A DNA stretch of 14,183 nt from Planctomycetales bacterium (GTDB taxonomy: Bacteria; 4484-113; JAFGCY01). Position numbers and translations under genes: made by a program. The notes beneath the pieces were generated by a model that saw nothing but the letters and a program-made list of their open reading frames with translations, was not told where the DNA came from and ran no database searches. This document shows positions 1-7,467 of the stretch, one piece after another. Every line of letters begins with the position of its first letter. Position 1 is the stretch's first letter. The DNA is taken from the NCBI GenBank assembly GCA_024645305.1, contig JAHEFU010000057.1:1-14183 (forward strand). Reading direction: 5' to 3'.

Positions 1-503
1 AGCAGTACGATGGCATGCTCAGCAGTATCTTCGGACTCCAGGCTCCCCATGCAAGCCTGCTTTACCCTGCGCAGGACACGGACATGGCCCTCTCACAGCT
101 GACGATGTTCATGAGTGACGGTTTCGCCAGCGGAGCCCGCAGCATCCTGCGCAACATGTCAGAATTGAATCCGGACTGCTGGATGTATCGTTTCGACTAT
201 GAAAGCCCTGCTTCCCTCCTGACAGGCGTGGGGACCCTTCACGGAATGGAGCTGCCCTATTTCTTCGGATCGTTCCCCGTGCCACTGGCCTACGGGAGAG
301 GCAGCCAGCTGTTGTCACAGCGCATCGGAAACTACCTTGAAGCCTTCATCCGCACTGGCAACCCCAATGCATCAGGCCTCCAGGACTGGCCGAGATTTGA
401 TCCCGCAAATGAACAGCTGATGGAGCTGGACCTGCCGATGCGTGCAGCACCTCTTGAGCGGGCAACGCAATATGACCTGATTCAGCAGAGCGGGCTGTGG
501 TAG
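1..503 (+). CDS. Type-B carboxylesterase, C-terminal part (5' truncated by window edge)
   Basis: The reading frame is open from base 3 to the TAG at 501-503, so this is the 3' part of a longer gene that starts left of the window. The Met at base 15 is internal. The visible segment matches the C-terminal third of type-B carboxylesterases (COesterase, alpha/beta hydrolase fold), which hydrolyse carboxylic esters. The catalytic-His region is clear: the motif LHGMELPYFFG has its His codon at 240-242, as in the family pattern HG-E-pyvFg. It is followed by the usual late signature YLEAFIRTGNPN and a WPRFDP segment. The nucleophilic-elbow Ser and the acid residue lie upstream and cannot be checked. 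The gene is convergent with the 517-2199 lipoprotein, with only 13 bp between the two stop codons. Substrate is unknown. The family call is secure. Confidence 0.88.
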   Translation, partial: QYDGMLSSIFGLQAPHASLLYPAQDTDMALSQLTMFMSDGFASGARSILRNMSELNPDCWMYRFDYESPASLLTGVGTLHGMELPYFFGSFPVPLAYGRGSQLLSQRIGNYLEAFIRTGNPNASGLQDWPRFDPANEQLMELDLPMRAAPLERATQYDLIQQSGLW

Positions 504-507
504 GACG

Positions 508-519
508 TAACCCGGGTTA
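508..519. repeat. 12-bp perfect palindrome at convergent gene ends
   Basis: TAACCCGGGTTA is a perfect 12-bp palindrome placed exactly between the convergent stops. Its last three bases are the complement of the TAA stop of the minus-strand lipoprotein. With no spacer and no T-tract on either side it is a poor intrinsic terminator. It may be a protein-binding site or chance. Confidence 0.35.
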
Positions 520-2199
520 TTCCCCGCCGATGATATTGCCGAAGCTGTAGCCGACAAGGCTGAGGTCGGACTCCGTCACTGCTCCGTCCTCGTCAGTATC
601 CCACCAGGGCATGATCTCCTCAGGAGTGAGCGGCATGGTGATCAGCGGCTCCAGGGCATCACGATCCAGCTCATCAACCAGCCCATCGGCATTGATGTCT
701 CCCACGAGGGAATACAGGAGGATGCCGACCGGGTCACTGGTGACACTGATCGTGCGGCGCGTGGCGCGCAGCTCCACGTCGTAGGCACCGTTGATGTAGT
801 CCGCGATCACAATTGCCATACCCTCGAACGGGGAGGTATCTGAACTGGCAATCACCACTCCTCCGAGCAGCAGTTCAACCAGTTCAGCATCGTCGGCGGT
901 AGTCACTTCCACCACGGGATCATCACCGGGACGGTACACCTGTCCGCCGATCAACCCACCCAGCTCAATAGTCAGTGGTTCGCCGATTGTATAGGGGAAC
1001 TCATTGCTCACGCCATTATCAACCGAGGTCAGGATGATGCCATGGGGTCCCGCGCTGCCATCCAGTACCAGGGTCACTTCAGTATCACTCCAGCTGCTGA
1101 CGGTGAGAGCCGTGGCATCCTCCAGCGCGACACTTCCCTCAGTGGGGCCGAAGTGCCTTCCGGCCAGTGTGATCTCCTCACCGGCCTGGAAGCCTTCGTT
1201 GTCAACACTGAGGATCTCGGCGCGCGGCACGTACTGCATGATGTTGCTGCTGGCGGCGACTTTGACGACCTGCACGGAGGAAGCCACGGCATCTGCGGGC
1301 ACGACGATCTCGATCGCCGTGTCTGACCAGCTGTTGATGGTGCCGCTGAAGGAAATCCCGCCGAACAGCAGGTCATCCCCGGCCTCCTGGCTGGCCCCGA
1401 AACTCAGGCCGTTGATGGTCAGGGCCTGCTCCACGAAACCCGGGTTGGGCGTCAGTTCGCCGATCACCGGGTTGAGAATTGTCAGGTCATTGTCCGTGTA
1501 GGAAACCACTCCATCGATCAGCACGCCCAGCGGGCCGCTGACTGCCGGCTCGGGCACTGTGACGGTGATCGCCGTGTCCTGCCAGTCCACGATGGCCCCT
1601 TCGATGGTACCGCCGTCGTAGGTCGGGAAAACCACGAAGTCCGTGGCGACGTTGTAGCTGAGGAAATTGGTGCCATCCACCACAACGTCCTCACCCCAGA
1701 ACGCACTGTCAGGTGTGACGTTGCCCGCAGTGTGCAGGCTGATGGTCCAGCTCAGTTCATTGCTCGGATAGCTTTCATCACCATCCAGGTTCACGACAGT
1801 CAGCCGGTAGTAGTAGGTCTCACCAACCACCACGGCGAAAATGTCATTGTGGGTGACAGTTGCGCCGTTATCCGGGTTATCAATCATGATCCCGCCGTTG
1901 ACACGCAGACCGGGATCCAGCAGGCCATCAAGCGGGGGATCCGGGATGGATTCGGTATCGCGGTACAGGAAATAGCCGACAGCCCGTGGATCGTCCACCC
2001 TGTTCCAGGTCACGAAGATGCCCGCCGGAGCCCCGGAGACGGCACGGTCTCCCGCGCCGACTCCGGTGAGCACCGGTGACTGCAGGGATGCCCCTGAAGT
2101 TAGTTCTCCCGCGGTGGATGTGCCGCCGCAGGCGCTCAGCGATGCAGCCAGGGCCATGATCATCGCCAGATTCATCAGCTTCAAGAGCATCCCGTTCAT
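517..2199 (-). CDS. Secreted lipoprotein: FnIII-like, three TIG/IPT domains, Ig-like domain, C-terminal dockerin-like module
   Basis: This 560-residue exported lipoprotein has a hydrophobic leader and lipobox LSAC with lipidated Cys24, followed by Gly-Gly, so outer-membrane sorting is inferred. Domains in order: FnIII-like domain about 40-155 (W-x-RVD, GYFLYRD and YYRLTVVN strands); three TIG/IPT Ig-fold repeats about 157-243, 244-325 and 326-405, with the typical core G-x-F-G and SWSDTAI-VP elements; another Ig-like domain about 406-495; and a C-terminal pair of EF-hand-type loops, DINADGLVDELD (501-512) and DTDEDGAVTESD (534-545). The loop spacing D-x-N/D-x-D-G-x-x-D/T-x-x-D matches type I dockerins, although the linker between the two loops is not the canonical one. 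The ATG at 2199 is preceded by AGGAAG. It lies 30 nt after the paralogous TIG lipoprotein and is last in the probable operon. Likely role: surface adhesion or scaffold. Dockerin partner binding is inferred. Confidence 0.85.
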   Translation of the reverse strand: MNGMLLKLMNLAMIMALAASLSACGGTSTAGELTSGASLQSPVLTGVGAGDRAVSGAPAGIFVTWNRVDDPRAVGYFLYRDTESIPDPPLDGLLDPGLRVNGGIMIDNPDNGATVTHNDIFAVVVGETYYYRLTVVNLDGDESYPSNELSWTISLHTAGNVTPDSAFWGEDVVVDGTNFLSYNVATDFVVFPTYDGGTIEGAIVDWQDTAITVTVPEPAVSGPLGVLIDGVVSYTDNDLTILNPVIGELTPNPGFVEQALTINGLSFGASQEAGDDLLFGGISFSGTINSWSDTAIEIVVPADAVASSVQVVKVAASSNIMQYVPRAEILSVDNEGFQAGEEITLAGRHFGPTEGSVALEDATALTVSSWSDTEVTLVLDGSAGPHGIILTSVDNGVSNEFPYTIGEPLTIELGGLIGGQVYRPGDDPVVEVTTADDAELVELLLGGVVIASSDTSPFEGMAIVIADYINGAYDVELRATRRTISVTSDPVGILLYSLVGDINADGLVDELDRDALEPLITMPLTPEEIMPWWDTDEDGAVTESDLSLVGYSFGNIIGGE

Positions 2200-2229
2200 G
2201 TCAGTACTTCCTGTACGTCAAGATTCAGA

Positions 2230-3807
2230 TCAGATCTGGCCGACGTTGGTCAGATCCGGTGCCGTGAGGATCACCGTGACATTACTACCGCTGGTGGCAT
2301 CGTCAAGGTCACTGCCCACGGCAGCATCGTCGATGTGCACGGTAATGGTCCCGGACTCAGCGCCAACCGGGACCTCGCAGACGATGGAGGTCGGATTCCA
2401 GCTGACAATAACTGTTGCCAGGACACCCGCACCACCATTGAAGGTGACCGTGCTTGCATTCTGGGTTGAACCGAAACCGGTACCGGTAATTGTCACCTGC
2501 TCACCAACGACCCGCCGGTTCGGCGAGATATTGGTGATCGTCGGCACAACATCATAGCCGATTCCGTTCGTGACCTTGGTGTCATCACGGGTCAGCACGA
2601 CATCACCGTCCACAGCGGAGGCCGGGACCGTGATGTTCACGGTGCCGATGGCCCAGGAGTTGATGGCGCAGCTCACTCCGCCAAGGGATACGGAACCTGC
2701 ACCCTGCGCCGTGTCGAAGTTCGTACCCAGCACGTCCAGGGTCCCTCCGGTGTTACCACTGGTTGAACTCAGTGAGTCAATGTGCGGCAGCAGCGTGAAG
2801 TTTATCGGGTTGCTCAGGTTGCCGGCCACGTCAACTATGACACTGACCAGTTCACCCTGTGCGGCGGCGGGCACCTTGCAGACGATCTGCGTTGTTGACC
2901 AGCTGACAATATCCCCGGTGAGGATGTTGCTGCCGCCGAAGCTCACGTTTGTGCTGGTTCCCGTGCCATTGGGGTCGGGTCCGAAGTCAGTGCCGGCGAT
3001 GGTGATGTCCAGGTTCTGCACCCAGTCTTCTGCAGGGGTGATCGTTGTGATCACCGGTTCGTTGTAGTCGATTTCCTGCCCGGACGGTGCCAGGACCAGC
3101 ACGCCGTTGATCTGGACCCCGACCAGGCCGTCGCCTGCACCGTACGGGATTTCACATTCGATCAGAGTGGGCGACCAGAGTGTTACGTTCGCTTCCACGT
3201 TCGTGGTGCCGCTGGAATTCGGGAAGTAGACGAAGTCGGTGGCTTCCTGCGTGCTGCCGAAGTTATCACCGTTGATGGTCACGATGTCGCCGATGCTGCC
3301 ACCGGACTGGGCCACAGTGATGATGCTGTGCTGAGCAATCGTGATTGACAGCTCATTCGACATGTCGCTCTCGTCGCTCGTTGAATTGACGACTGTCATC
3401 CTGTAGAAGAAGACATCATTGATTGAGGGAGGAGGTGTCATGATGTCATCGAATGTCAGGGTCTGGGTCCCGGTGCCGCTCTGCCCGATCAGGTTACCGT
3501 TGTTGATCCGCTTGGATTCCTGGCCCGCCGGATTCCCGGAGGGCAGGGATACGACATCCCTGTAGATGTAGTATCCGAGGACGCCTGCGACATCCACGCG
3601 GGTCCATTGGATCTGTACGCCGACCGGGACGCCACTGGCATCCTTGATCACCCCGAGCACGAGGTTTCCGTCCGTGCTCTGCTGGTTGATCAGGAGCAGG
3701 CCCTGTTCCTGGGCAGGCATCTGCTCGACCTGCGTCACGTCGGATCCTCCGCCGCCGCAGCCCATGAGGGCCAGCATTGCCAGAATTCCCAAGATTAGTT
3801 TTTTCAT
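2230..3807 (-). CDS. Secreted lipoprotein: FnIII-like domain plus four TIG/IPT repeats
   Basis: This 525-residue exported lipoprotein has a leader MKKLILGILAMLALMGC, with Cys17 as the lipidation site, followed by a Gly-rich linker. An FnIII-like domain (about 48-163; WTRVD, GYYIYRD, FYRMTVVN) precedes four TIG/IPT domains (about 165-250, 251-338, 339-420, 421-513). The TIG cores are plain, for example ITIAGTDFG and SWSTTQIVCKVP. The protein ends with a short tail VILTAPDLTNVGQI that resembles the end of the neighbouring M6 protease. It is paralogous to the 517-2199 product over the FnIII and first TIG domains but lacks the dockerin-like module. I choose the ATG at 3807 because AGGTGG lies 5 nt upstream; an in-frame GTG at 3816 would sit inside that Shine-Dalgarno sequence. 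Function is unknown; TIG repeats usually serve binding or scaffolding on the cell surface. Confidence 0.83.
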   Translation of the reverse strand: MKKLILGILAMLALMGCGGGGSDVTQVEQMPAQEQGLLLINQQSTDGNLVLGVIKDASGVPVGVQIQWTRVDVAGVLGYYIYRDVVSLPSGNPAGQESKRINNGNLIGQSGTGTQTLTFDDIMTPPPSINDVFFYRMTVVNSTSDESDMSNELSITIAQHSIITVAQSGGSIGDIVTINGDNFGSTQEATDFVYFPNSSGTTNVEANVTLWSPTLIECEIPYGAGDGLVGVQINGVLVLAPSGQEIDYNEPVITTITPAEDWVQNLDITIAGTDFGPDPNGTGTSTNVSFGGSNILTGDIVSWSTTQIVCKVPAAAQGELVSVIVDVAGNLSNPINFTLLPHIDSLSSTSGNTGGTLDVLGTNFDTAQGAGSVSLGGVSCAINSWAIGTVNITVPASAVDGDVVLTRDDTKVTNGIGYDVVPTITNISPNRRVVGEQVTITGTGFGSTQNASTVTFNGGAGVLATVIVSWNPTSIVCEVPVGAESGTITVHIDDAAVGSDLDDATSGSNVTVILTAPDLTNVGQI

Positions 3808-3812
3808 TGCAT

Positions 3813-3818
3813 CCACCT
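3813..3818 (-). promoter_or_regulatory. Ribosome binding site deciding the start at 3807
   Basis: AGGTGG on the minus strand sits 5 nt before the ATG at 3807. It overlaps the alternative in-frame GTG at 3816, which argues against that upstream start. Confidence 0.6.
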
Positions 3819-3924
3819 ACCATTTTGCTTATAAGGGTCCTGCACCTCCGCGTCCCTGCGGCGACACACCCTGCTTATCCACTCTTGTCCCTCCCGGTCC
3901 AAATGCCGGGTTATCCCGTGTCCG

Positions 3925-6687
3925 CTAAATCTGATCCAATCCCTGGAGATTCGGCGCTGCAAGTATCACCGTAAACGGCTTCTTGTTCGATTCCGTGAAA
4001 GTCTGGTAAACCCAGACTCCGTCCGCATGGCTGGCTGCCCCGCTGGGGACATCGCAGACAATCTGTGTATTAGTCCAGGAGGTAATGGTTGTGGCCACTA
4101 CGTATCCGCCGGACCCATTGTTAAAGCGTACCTCACCACTCCCCTGCGTGTCGCCGAATCCGGCACCCGTCAGTGTGACGCTGTCAGCGATCCTGGCGCG
4201 GTCCGGACTGACGGAGACCAGGTTCAGGGGCAGCGGCGTGCCGGTCACATTGATTTCATCCAGGGCAAAACCGACCCCGTAGGTCCGGCCTCCCTGGAAC
4301 AGCAGGCGGAAGTACACATCTTTGTTCAGGTACGTGGGATCAATCGCCACCGTCCTGTCGGCCCAGAAGTCCTGGTTGCCGCCATCATTGCGCCACCAGC
4401 CCGTGTACCAGCTGGTCGTATTGTCCTGGTACCAGTTGAAGGATGTCAGGTCATCCCATGTCGCACCGTCGTCATCACTGATCTGCAGGGTCAGGAAGGC
4501 CTCGCCCCAGGGTCCGTCAATCCGGAATGCCAGCGAAATCTCGAAGTCGACATTCGTGTAGCCAAAGAGCCCGATGCGCGGTGACATCAGCCAGTCATTG
4601 TCCTGACCCTGGAAGACACCCTGGTTTGGATCAGGCACACTCCCGTTGTTTGGCGTGGGGAAGCTCGTCTGCGCAAATGCCAGGGACTTGCCTGTGTCGT
4701 TCTTGGCAGGATCCGTCAGGAGCTGGAAATTCATGGCCATGTTGTCCTCATGCATGTTCCAGCGGTTGAGCAGCAGTGGATCCGTGATGGAGGTGTAGCC
4801 GTTGAAGTTCTCGCTGAAGATCATTGACTCCCCACCCTGCTGCCCATTGTTGACCGTCACAGTGCGGCTGACGGTGCGCACCGGGTCATTGCCACTGGCA
4901 TTGTAGGCAGCCGTAACCAGCTCAACCGAGGCATCCAGGGCACTGGCGGTGTTCCAGCTGAAGCCGCTGTACGGTCCCGGGCCGTTCTCAACATGCTTGA
5001 GGCAGCCATCAACGAAGTATTCAACCCTGTCAGCCGCGTTGCTGGTCACGTCATAGGTCACTGACCCACTCACGGTCGCACCATCTGCCGGGGAATCGAA
5101 TGTCAGTGTGGGAATGGTCGCACCACTGTTGTTGTAGACATCAAGCGTCATGGTTGCCGCGCCACGGCCGCTCGTCGGGTCAACCCGTACACCGGTGGTG
5201 GCATTGCTGTTGTCATGTGCGTTGGGAGTGGTCCCGTCGTCGAAGTAGTCCACGCCGTCTGCACCGTTGAAACCGCCGTACCAGGCGTTGTCATTCTGCA
5301 TCGGGTCGCCGACGCTGTCAGCACATTCCAGCCAGACACGCTGCGGGTCATATGCATTGTCATAGTTGTTGCCCGTCGTGAGGGTCTCATCGATGTGCCA
5401 GATGCACAATCCACCGTTGCCGAAGATGCTGTCATCCCAGCTGTGCGTACCGTCACGATACTCCACCAGGAAGTATTCGGGTCCCGGCGCCCCGTTGCGC
5501 CAGATGCGCATCAGTTTGTTGCCCCCAGCACCATTGGTTACCCTGGTCAGGGTGTAGCCCGTAGCACTTGTGGTGGTCAGCACGTCCAGTGGTTCGATGA
5601 ACTGCAGATGGTAGCGGGACCAGCCGCACAGGCACTGCGGATGCAAGCCCTGGTTGGTGTACCAGCTGCCCATGATGCCCCACTGGCCGATGCCGGGCAT
5701 GCTGGGTCCGCTGCCACCGCCGCCGACGTCGTACAGGTCGGGCAGGCCGAGTTCGTGTCCGAATTCGTGGATCCAAGTCCGGATGTAGGCAGTCTCCCCG
5801 GACCAGATGCCGGAGTTGATGGTCACGCCATCCGCAGTCATGTAGATGGCAACGAAGCGGAAGTGCCAGAGTACGCCGCCTGGGCTGTTGCCGGCATAGA
5901 TAACTGTCAGGCCGTCAAGGAAGCCGTCGTTGTTCGCATCATAGTTAGAATAGTCAATGTGCGGGTCGGCCTGCTGCAGGGCATTTTCAATCACGTTGAA
6001 AACGTCAGTGCTGGTGGTTATCGAAGCCCGTGTGACATTGGCAGTGATCCAGCCATCTGCATCGCAGACCGCAGCGTTGTTGAAAACATCCCCATCCAGG
6101 GTCAGCTTGCCTTCGCTGTTGGAATCGTAGTAGTAGGAGACACTTGTGTCTTCCTCAGTCGGCGGTGTAGTCTGGTCGAACCAGTGGTCATCCGCCCAGG
6201 CTGCATCGTGGTTCACATCCGGGGAAGTCCCACCTGATGAATTGCCGGTCTGGTCATTGGGGGACTGGTCAGTGAACTTCAGCAGGAGCACGAGACCCTT
6301 GGGCGAGCCATGGGCGATCGTAGTGGAGGTGGTACGGTCCGCGAACTCGAAGCCCAGTCCGAGGATGTCCCGCTCATCAATTACTTCATTCCTGTCGTAA
6401 TTGACCTTGAGGGAACCTGCTGCCTGGTTGGGGATACTGATCTGTGTCGGCAGCCCGAAGTCCCTGTCGATCAGTGCCAGCTTATCCTCGATAGACAGCT
6501 GCGGAGGCTGGTTCACTTCCTGCTGCAGCTCAGCCATCCACTGCTCGGTCTCAGCCCGCTTGCCCGCGGCATCGACCTTGGCCCACTGCTCCACGCTCAG
6601 GTCTGAAAAAGCCAGCGCTGGCTGCCTGGCAACCAGGAGCAGGCAGGCAAGTAACAGGAAGGCTGACCAGGCAGGGAAGTGCTTCAC
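3925..6687 (-). CDS. Secreted M6-family (immune inhibitor A-like) metalloprotease with Ig-like, jelly-roll and TIG domains
   Basis: This is a 920-residue exported zinc endopeptidase. A signal peptide with likely cleavage after ALA (residue 26) leads into a probable propeptide. The M6 catalytic domain spans roughly 125-520. Zinc site HEFGHELGLPD (307-317; His307, Glu308, His311, Asp317) is followed by the Met-turn-like GIMGSW (337-342). A D-x-N-x-D-G Ca-type loop (250-258) precedes it, and the family block GGLCIWHIDE (425-434) follows. C-terminal to this are a bacterial Ig-like domain (about 525-613), a MAM/choice-of-anchor-type jelly-roll (about 620-816, ending GVGFALDEINVTG) and one TIG domain (about 820-907). 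The tail VILAAPNLQGLDQI resembles the end of the next gene's product. Start is GTG at 6687, overlapping the upstream stop as GTGA, with a good Shine-Dalgarno. No LPXTG or type 9 signal is evident. It probably degrades extracellular protein; the substrate is unknown. Confidence 0.92.
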   Translation of the reverse strand: MKHFPAWSAFLLLACLLLVARQPALAFSDLSVEQWAKVDAAGKRAETEQWMAELQQEVNQPPQLSIEDKLALIDRDFGLPTQISIPNQAAGSLKVNYDRNEVIDERDILGLGFEFADRTTSTTIAHGSPKGLVLLLKFTDQSPNDQTGNSSGGTSPDVNHDAAWADDHWFDQTTPPTEEDTSVSYYYDSNSEGKLTLDGDVFNNAAVCDADGWITANVTRASITTSTDVFNVIENALQQADPHIDYSNYDANNDGFLDGLTVIYAGNSPGGVLWHFRFVAIYMTADGVTINSGIWSGETAYIRTWIHEFGHELGLPDLYDVGGGGSGPSMPGIGQWGIMGSWYTNQGLHPQCLCGWSRYHLQFIEPLDVLTTTSATGYTLTRVTNGAGGNKLMRIWRNGAPGPEYFLVEYRDGTHSWDDSIFGNGGLCIWHIDETLTTGNNYDNAYDPQRVWLECADSVGDPMQNDNAWYGGFNGADGVDYFDDGTTPNAHDNSNATTGVRVDPTSGRGAATMTLDVYNNSGATIPTLTFDSPADGATVSGSVTYDVTSNAADRVEYFVDGCLKHVENGPGPYSGFSWNTASALDASVELVTAAYNASGNDPVRTVSRTVTVNNGQQGGESMIFSENFNGYTSITDPLLLNRWNMHEDNMAMNFQLLTDPAKNDTGKSLAFAQTSFPTPNNGSVPDPNQGVFQGQDNDWLMSPRIGLFGYTNVDFEISLAFRIDGPWGEAFLTLQISDDDGATWDDLTSFNWYQDNTTSWYTGWWRNDGGNQDFWADRTVAIDPTYLNKDVYFRLLFQGGRTYGVGFALDEINVTGTPLPLNLVSVSPDRARIADSVTLTGAGFGDTQGSGEVRFNNGSGGYVVATTITSWTNTQIVCDVPSGAASHADGVWVYQTFTESNKKPFTVILAAPNLQGLDQI

Positions 6688-7220
6688 TTCTCCACCTCGA
6701 TTTCCAAATCTATGTCCTGAGCCGTATTGTCACGGGCAATCAGGTATTCAGCCGACCTGAGCAGGTCAAAACCGGGATCAAGCGACGGGTCGATAACCGC
6801 AAAGCTGACCCTGAACACAACACCGCTGGACTGACTGACTGACTGCGCCTGGCGATTGGTGAAGGCAACAGGAATATAGCCGCTCTGCCGGTCATTGCTG
6901 TAGAAGATCGCATCAGCGGCAGGCAGGTTGCCGGATTGCGCCGGCCCGAGCGGCCGCACTGCTGAGGCATTGTATGTCAGTCTGGTAGACAACTGATAGA
7001 GGCTGGCAGCCTCTACGGCCAGCAACTCCACTTGGTAGTTTCCTTCAATGGACTGGCTGGAACGAAGATTGAGCTTCAGGTCATGGGTCGGGGTGACATT
7101 GGTGTCACCGGATTCACCGCTGCTGCCAGAACCCCCACAGGAACTGTACAGCAACAGCGCTAGCACTGCGAGAACTAAGACAGGAATGCGTGTCCTGCCG
7201 CTTTCCGCGGTTCTCCTCAT
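6684..7220 (-). CDS. Small lipoprotein with cohesin-like domain
   Basis: This 178-residue exported lipoprotein has a basic N-terminus, a hydrophobic core about 13-25 and lipobox YSSC with Cys28, followed by a Gly/Ser-rich linker (29-42). The rest (about 46-178) reads as a single cohesin-like beta-sandwich. It has LYQLSTRLTYNASAVRPL, corresponding to the cohesin strand pattern 'f-ltltYdpsvl', then a GNLP segment, an IFYSND segment and SGVVFRVSFAVI, corresponding to the conserved 'sGvlatitFkv' strand. Cohesins bind dockerin modules; a dockerin-like module is present three genes downstream. ATG at 7220 is preceded by GAGGAG. It is the first gene of the probable exported operon and overlaps the M6 protease start by 4 nt. 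The lipoprotein call is strong; the cohesin assignment is by pattern only, and related carbohydrate-binding or anchor-type sandwich folds are alternatives. Confidence 0.72.
   Translation of the reverse strand: MRRTAESGRTRIPVLVLAVLALLLYSSCGGSGSSGESGDTNVTPTHDLKLNLRSSQSIEGNYQVELLAVEAASLYQLSTRLTYNASAVRPLGPAQSGNLPAADAIFYSNDRQSGYIPVAFTNRQAQSVSQSSGVVFRVSFAVIDPSLDPGFDLLRSAEYLIARDNTAQDIDLEIEVEK
6690..6697 (-). promoter_or_regulatory. Ribosome binding site for the GTG-started M6 protease
   Basis: AGGTGGAG on the minus strand ends 2 nt before the GTG at 6687, with its core GGTGG at a workable distance. It lies inside the last codons of the upstream lipoprotein gene and supports the unusual GTG start and the GTGA stop/start overlap. 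Confidence 0.6.
6829..6845. repeat. (GACT)n tetranucleotide tract inside a coding region
   Basis: A perfect 17-nt run of GACT (4.25 copies) lies inside the cohesin-like lipoprotein gene and encodes Q-S-V-S-Q-S. A change of one repeat unit would shift the frame before the final strands of the domain. Confidence 0.7.
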
Positions 7221-7436
7221 ATTTCTCCTCTGACCAGTGTGTTACCCAACCACCGATTCAAGCTGGCTCGCCCTGCAAAGACCAGTGAAGCGCAGGGATC
7301 GAAATACCACGGGAATCGGAAGTAATCCCGGAAGGCTCAGATATCAGAACCACCGGGCCAGGTCCGCCATCGTTCATGAAGCAGCCTGTTGCCTGATACG
7401 AATAATGTACAACGAAACGGAAACTTATGCAAAGTA

Positions 7437-7466
7437 GCTATATTAAAATGTTGATCTAATTATCAA
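7437..7466 (-). promoter_or_regulatory. Candidate sigma70-type promoter for the exported operon
   Basis: On the minus strand TTGATA (7466-7461, 5/6 match to -35) is followed after 18 nt by TATAGC (7442-7437, 4/6 match to -10), inside the AT-rich part of the 7221-7509 gap. It would give an untranslated leader of about 210 nt before the ATG at 7220. The -35 is one arm of a GTTGAT/ATCAAC dyad, so an operator or a weak terminator of the upstream cupin gene are alternatives. The rest of the gap (7221-7380) shows no gene or RNA that I recognise. Confidence 0.3.
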
Positions 7467-7467
7467 C
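7449..7467. repeat. Small dyad GTTGAT-6-ATCAAC
   Basis: A perfect 6-bp inverted repeat (GTTGAT at 7450-7455, ATCAAC at 7462-7467) with a 6-nt AT-rich loop. On the minus strand it is followed by ATTTTAAT, so it could be a weak intrinsic terminator for the cupin gene ending at 7510. It also overlaps the candidate -35 of the exported operon and could be an operator. Confidence 0.3.

Noticed and set aside
3893..3910. CCCGG-8-CCGGG hairpin in the gap after the M6 protease, considered as a terminator
   Set aside because: It has a 5-bp stem and no following T-tract. It could at most slow polymerase, so I kept the operon as one unit.
5215..6237. A 340-codon plus-strand open frame antisense to the M6 protease
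   Set aside because: It lies over the catalytic domain with the HEFGHELGLPD motif on the other strand. Its product is low in structure-like patterns and has no ribosome binding site of note.
7237..7437. A 66-codon plus-strand open frame in the 7221-7509 gap
   Set aside because: No ribosome binding site precedes it, it has no recognisable domain, and it runs through the presumed leader of the divergent operon.
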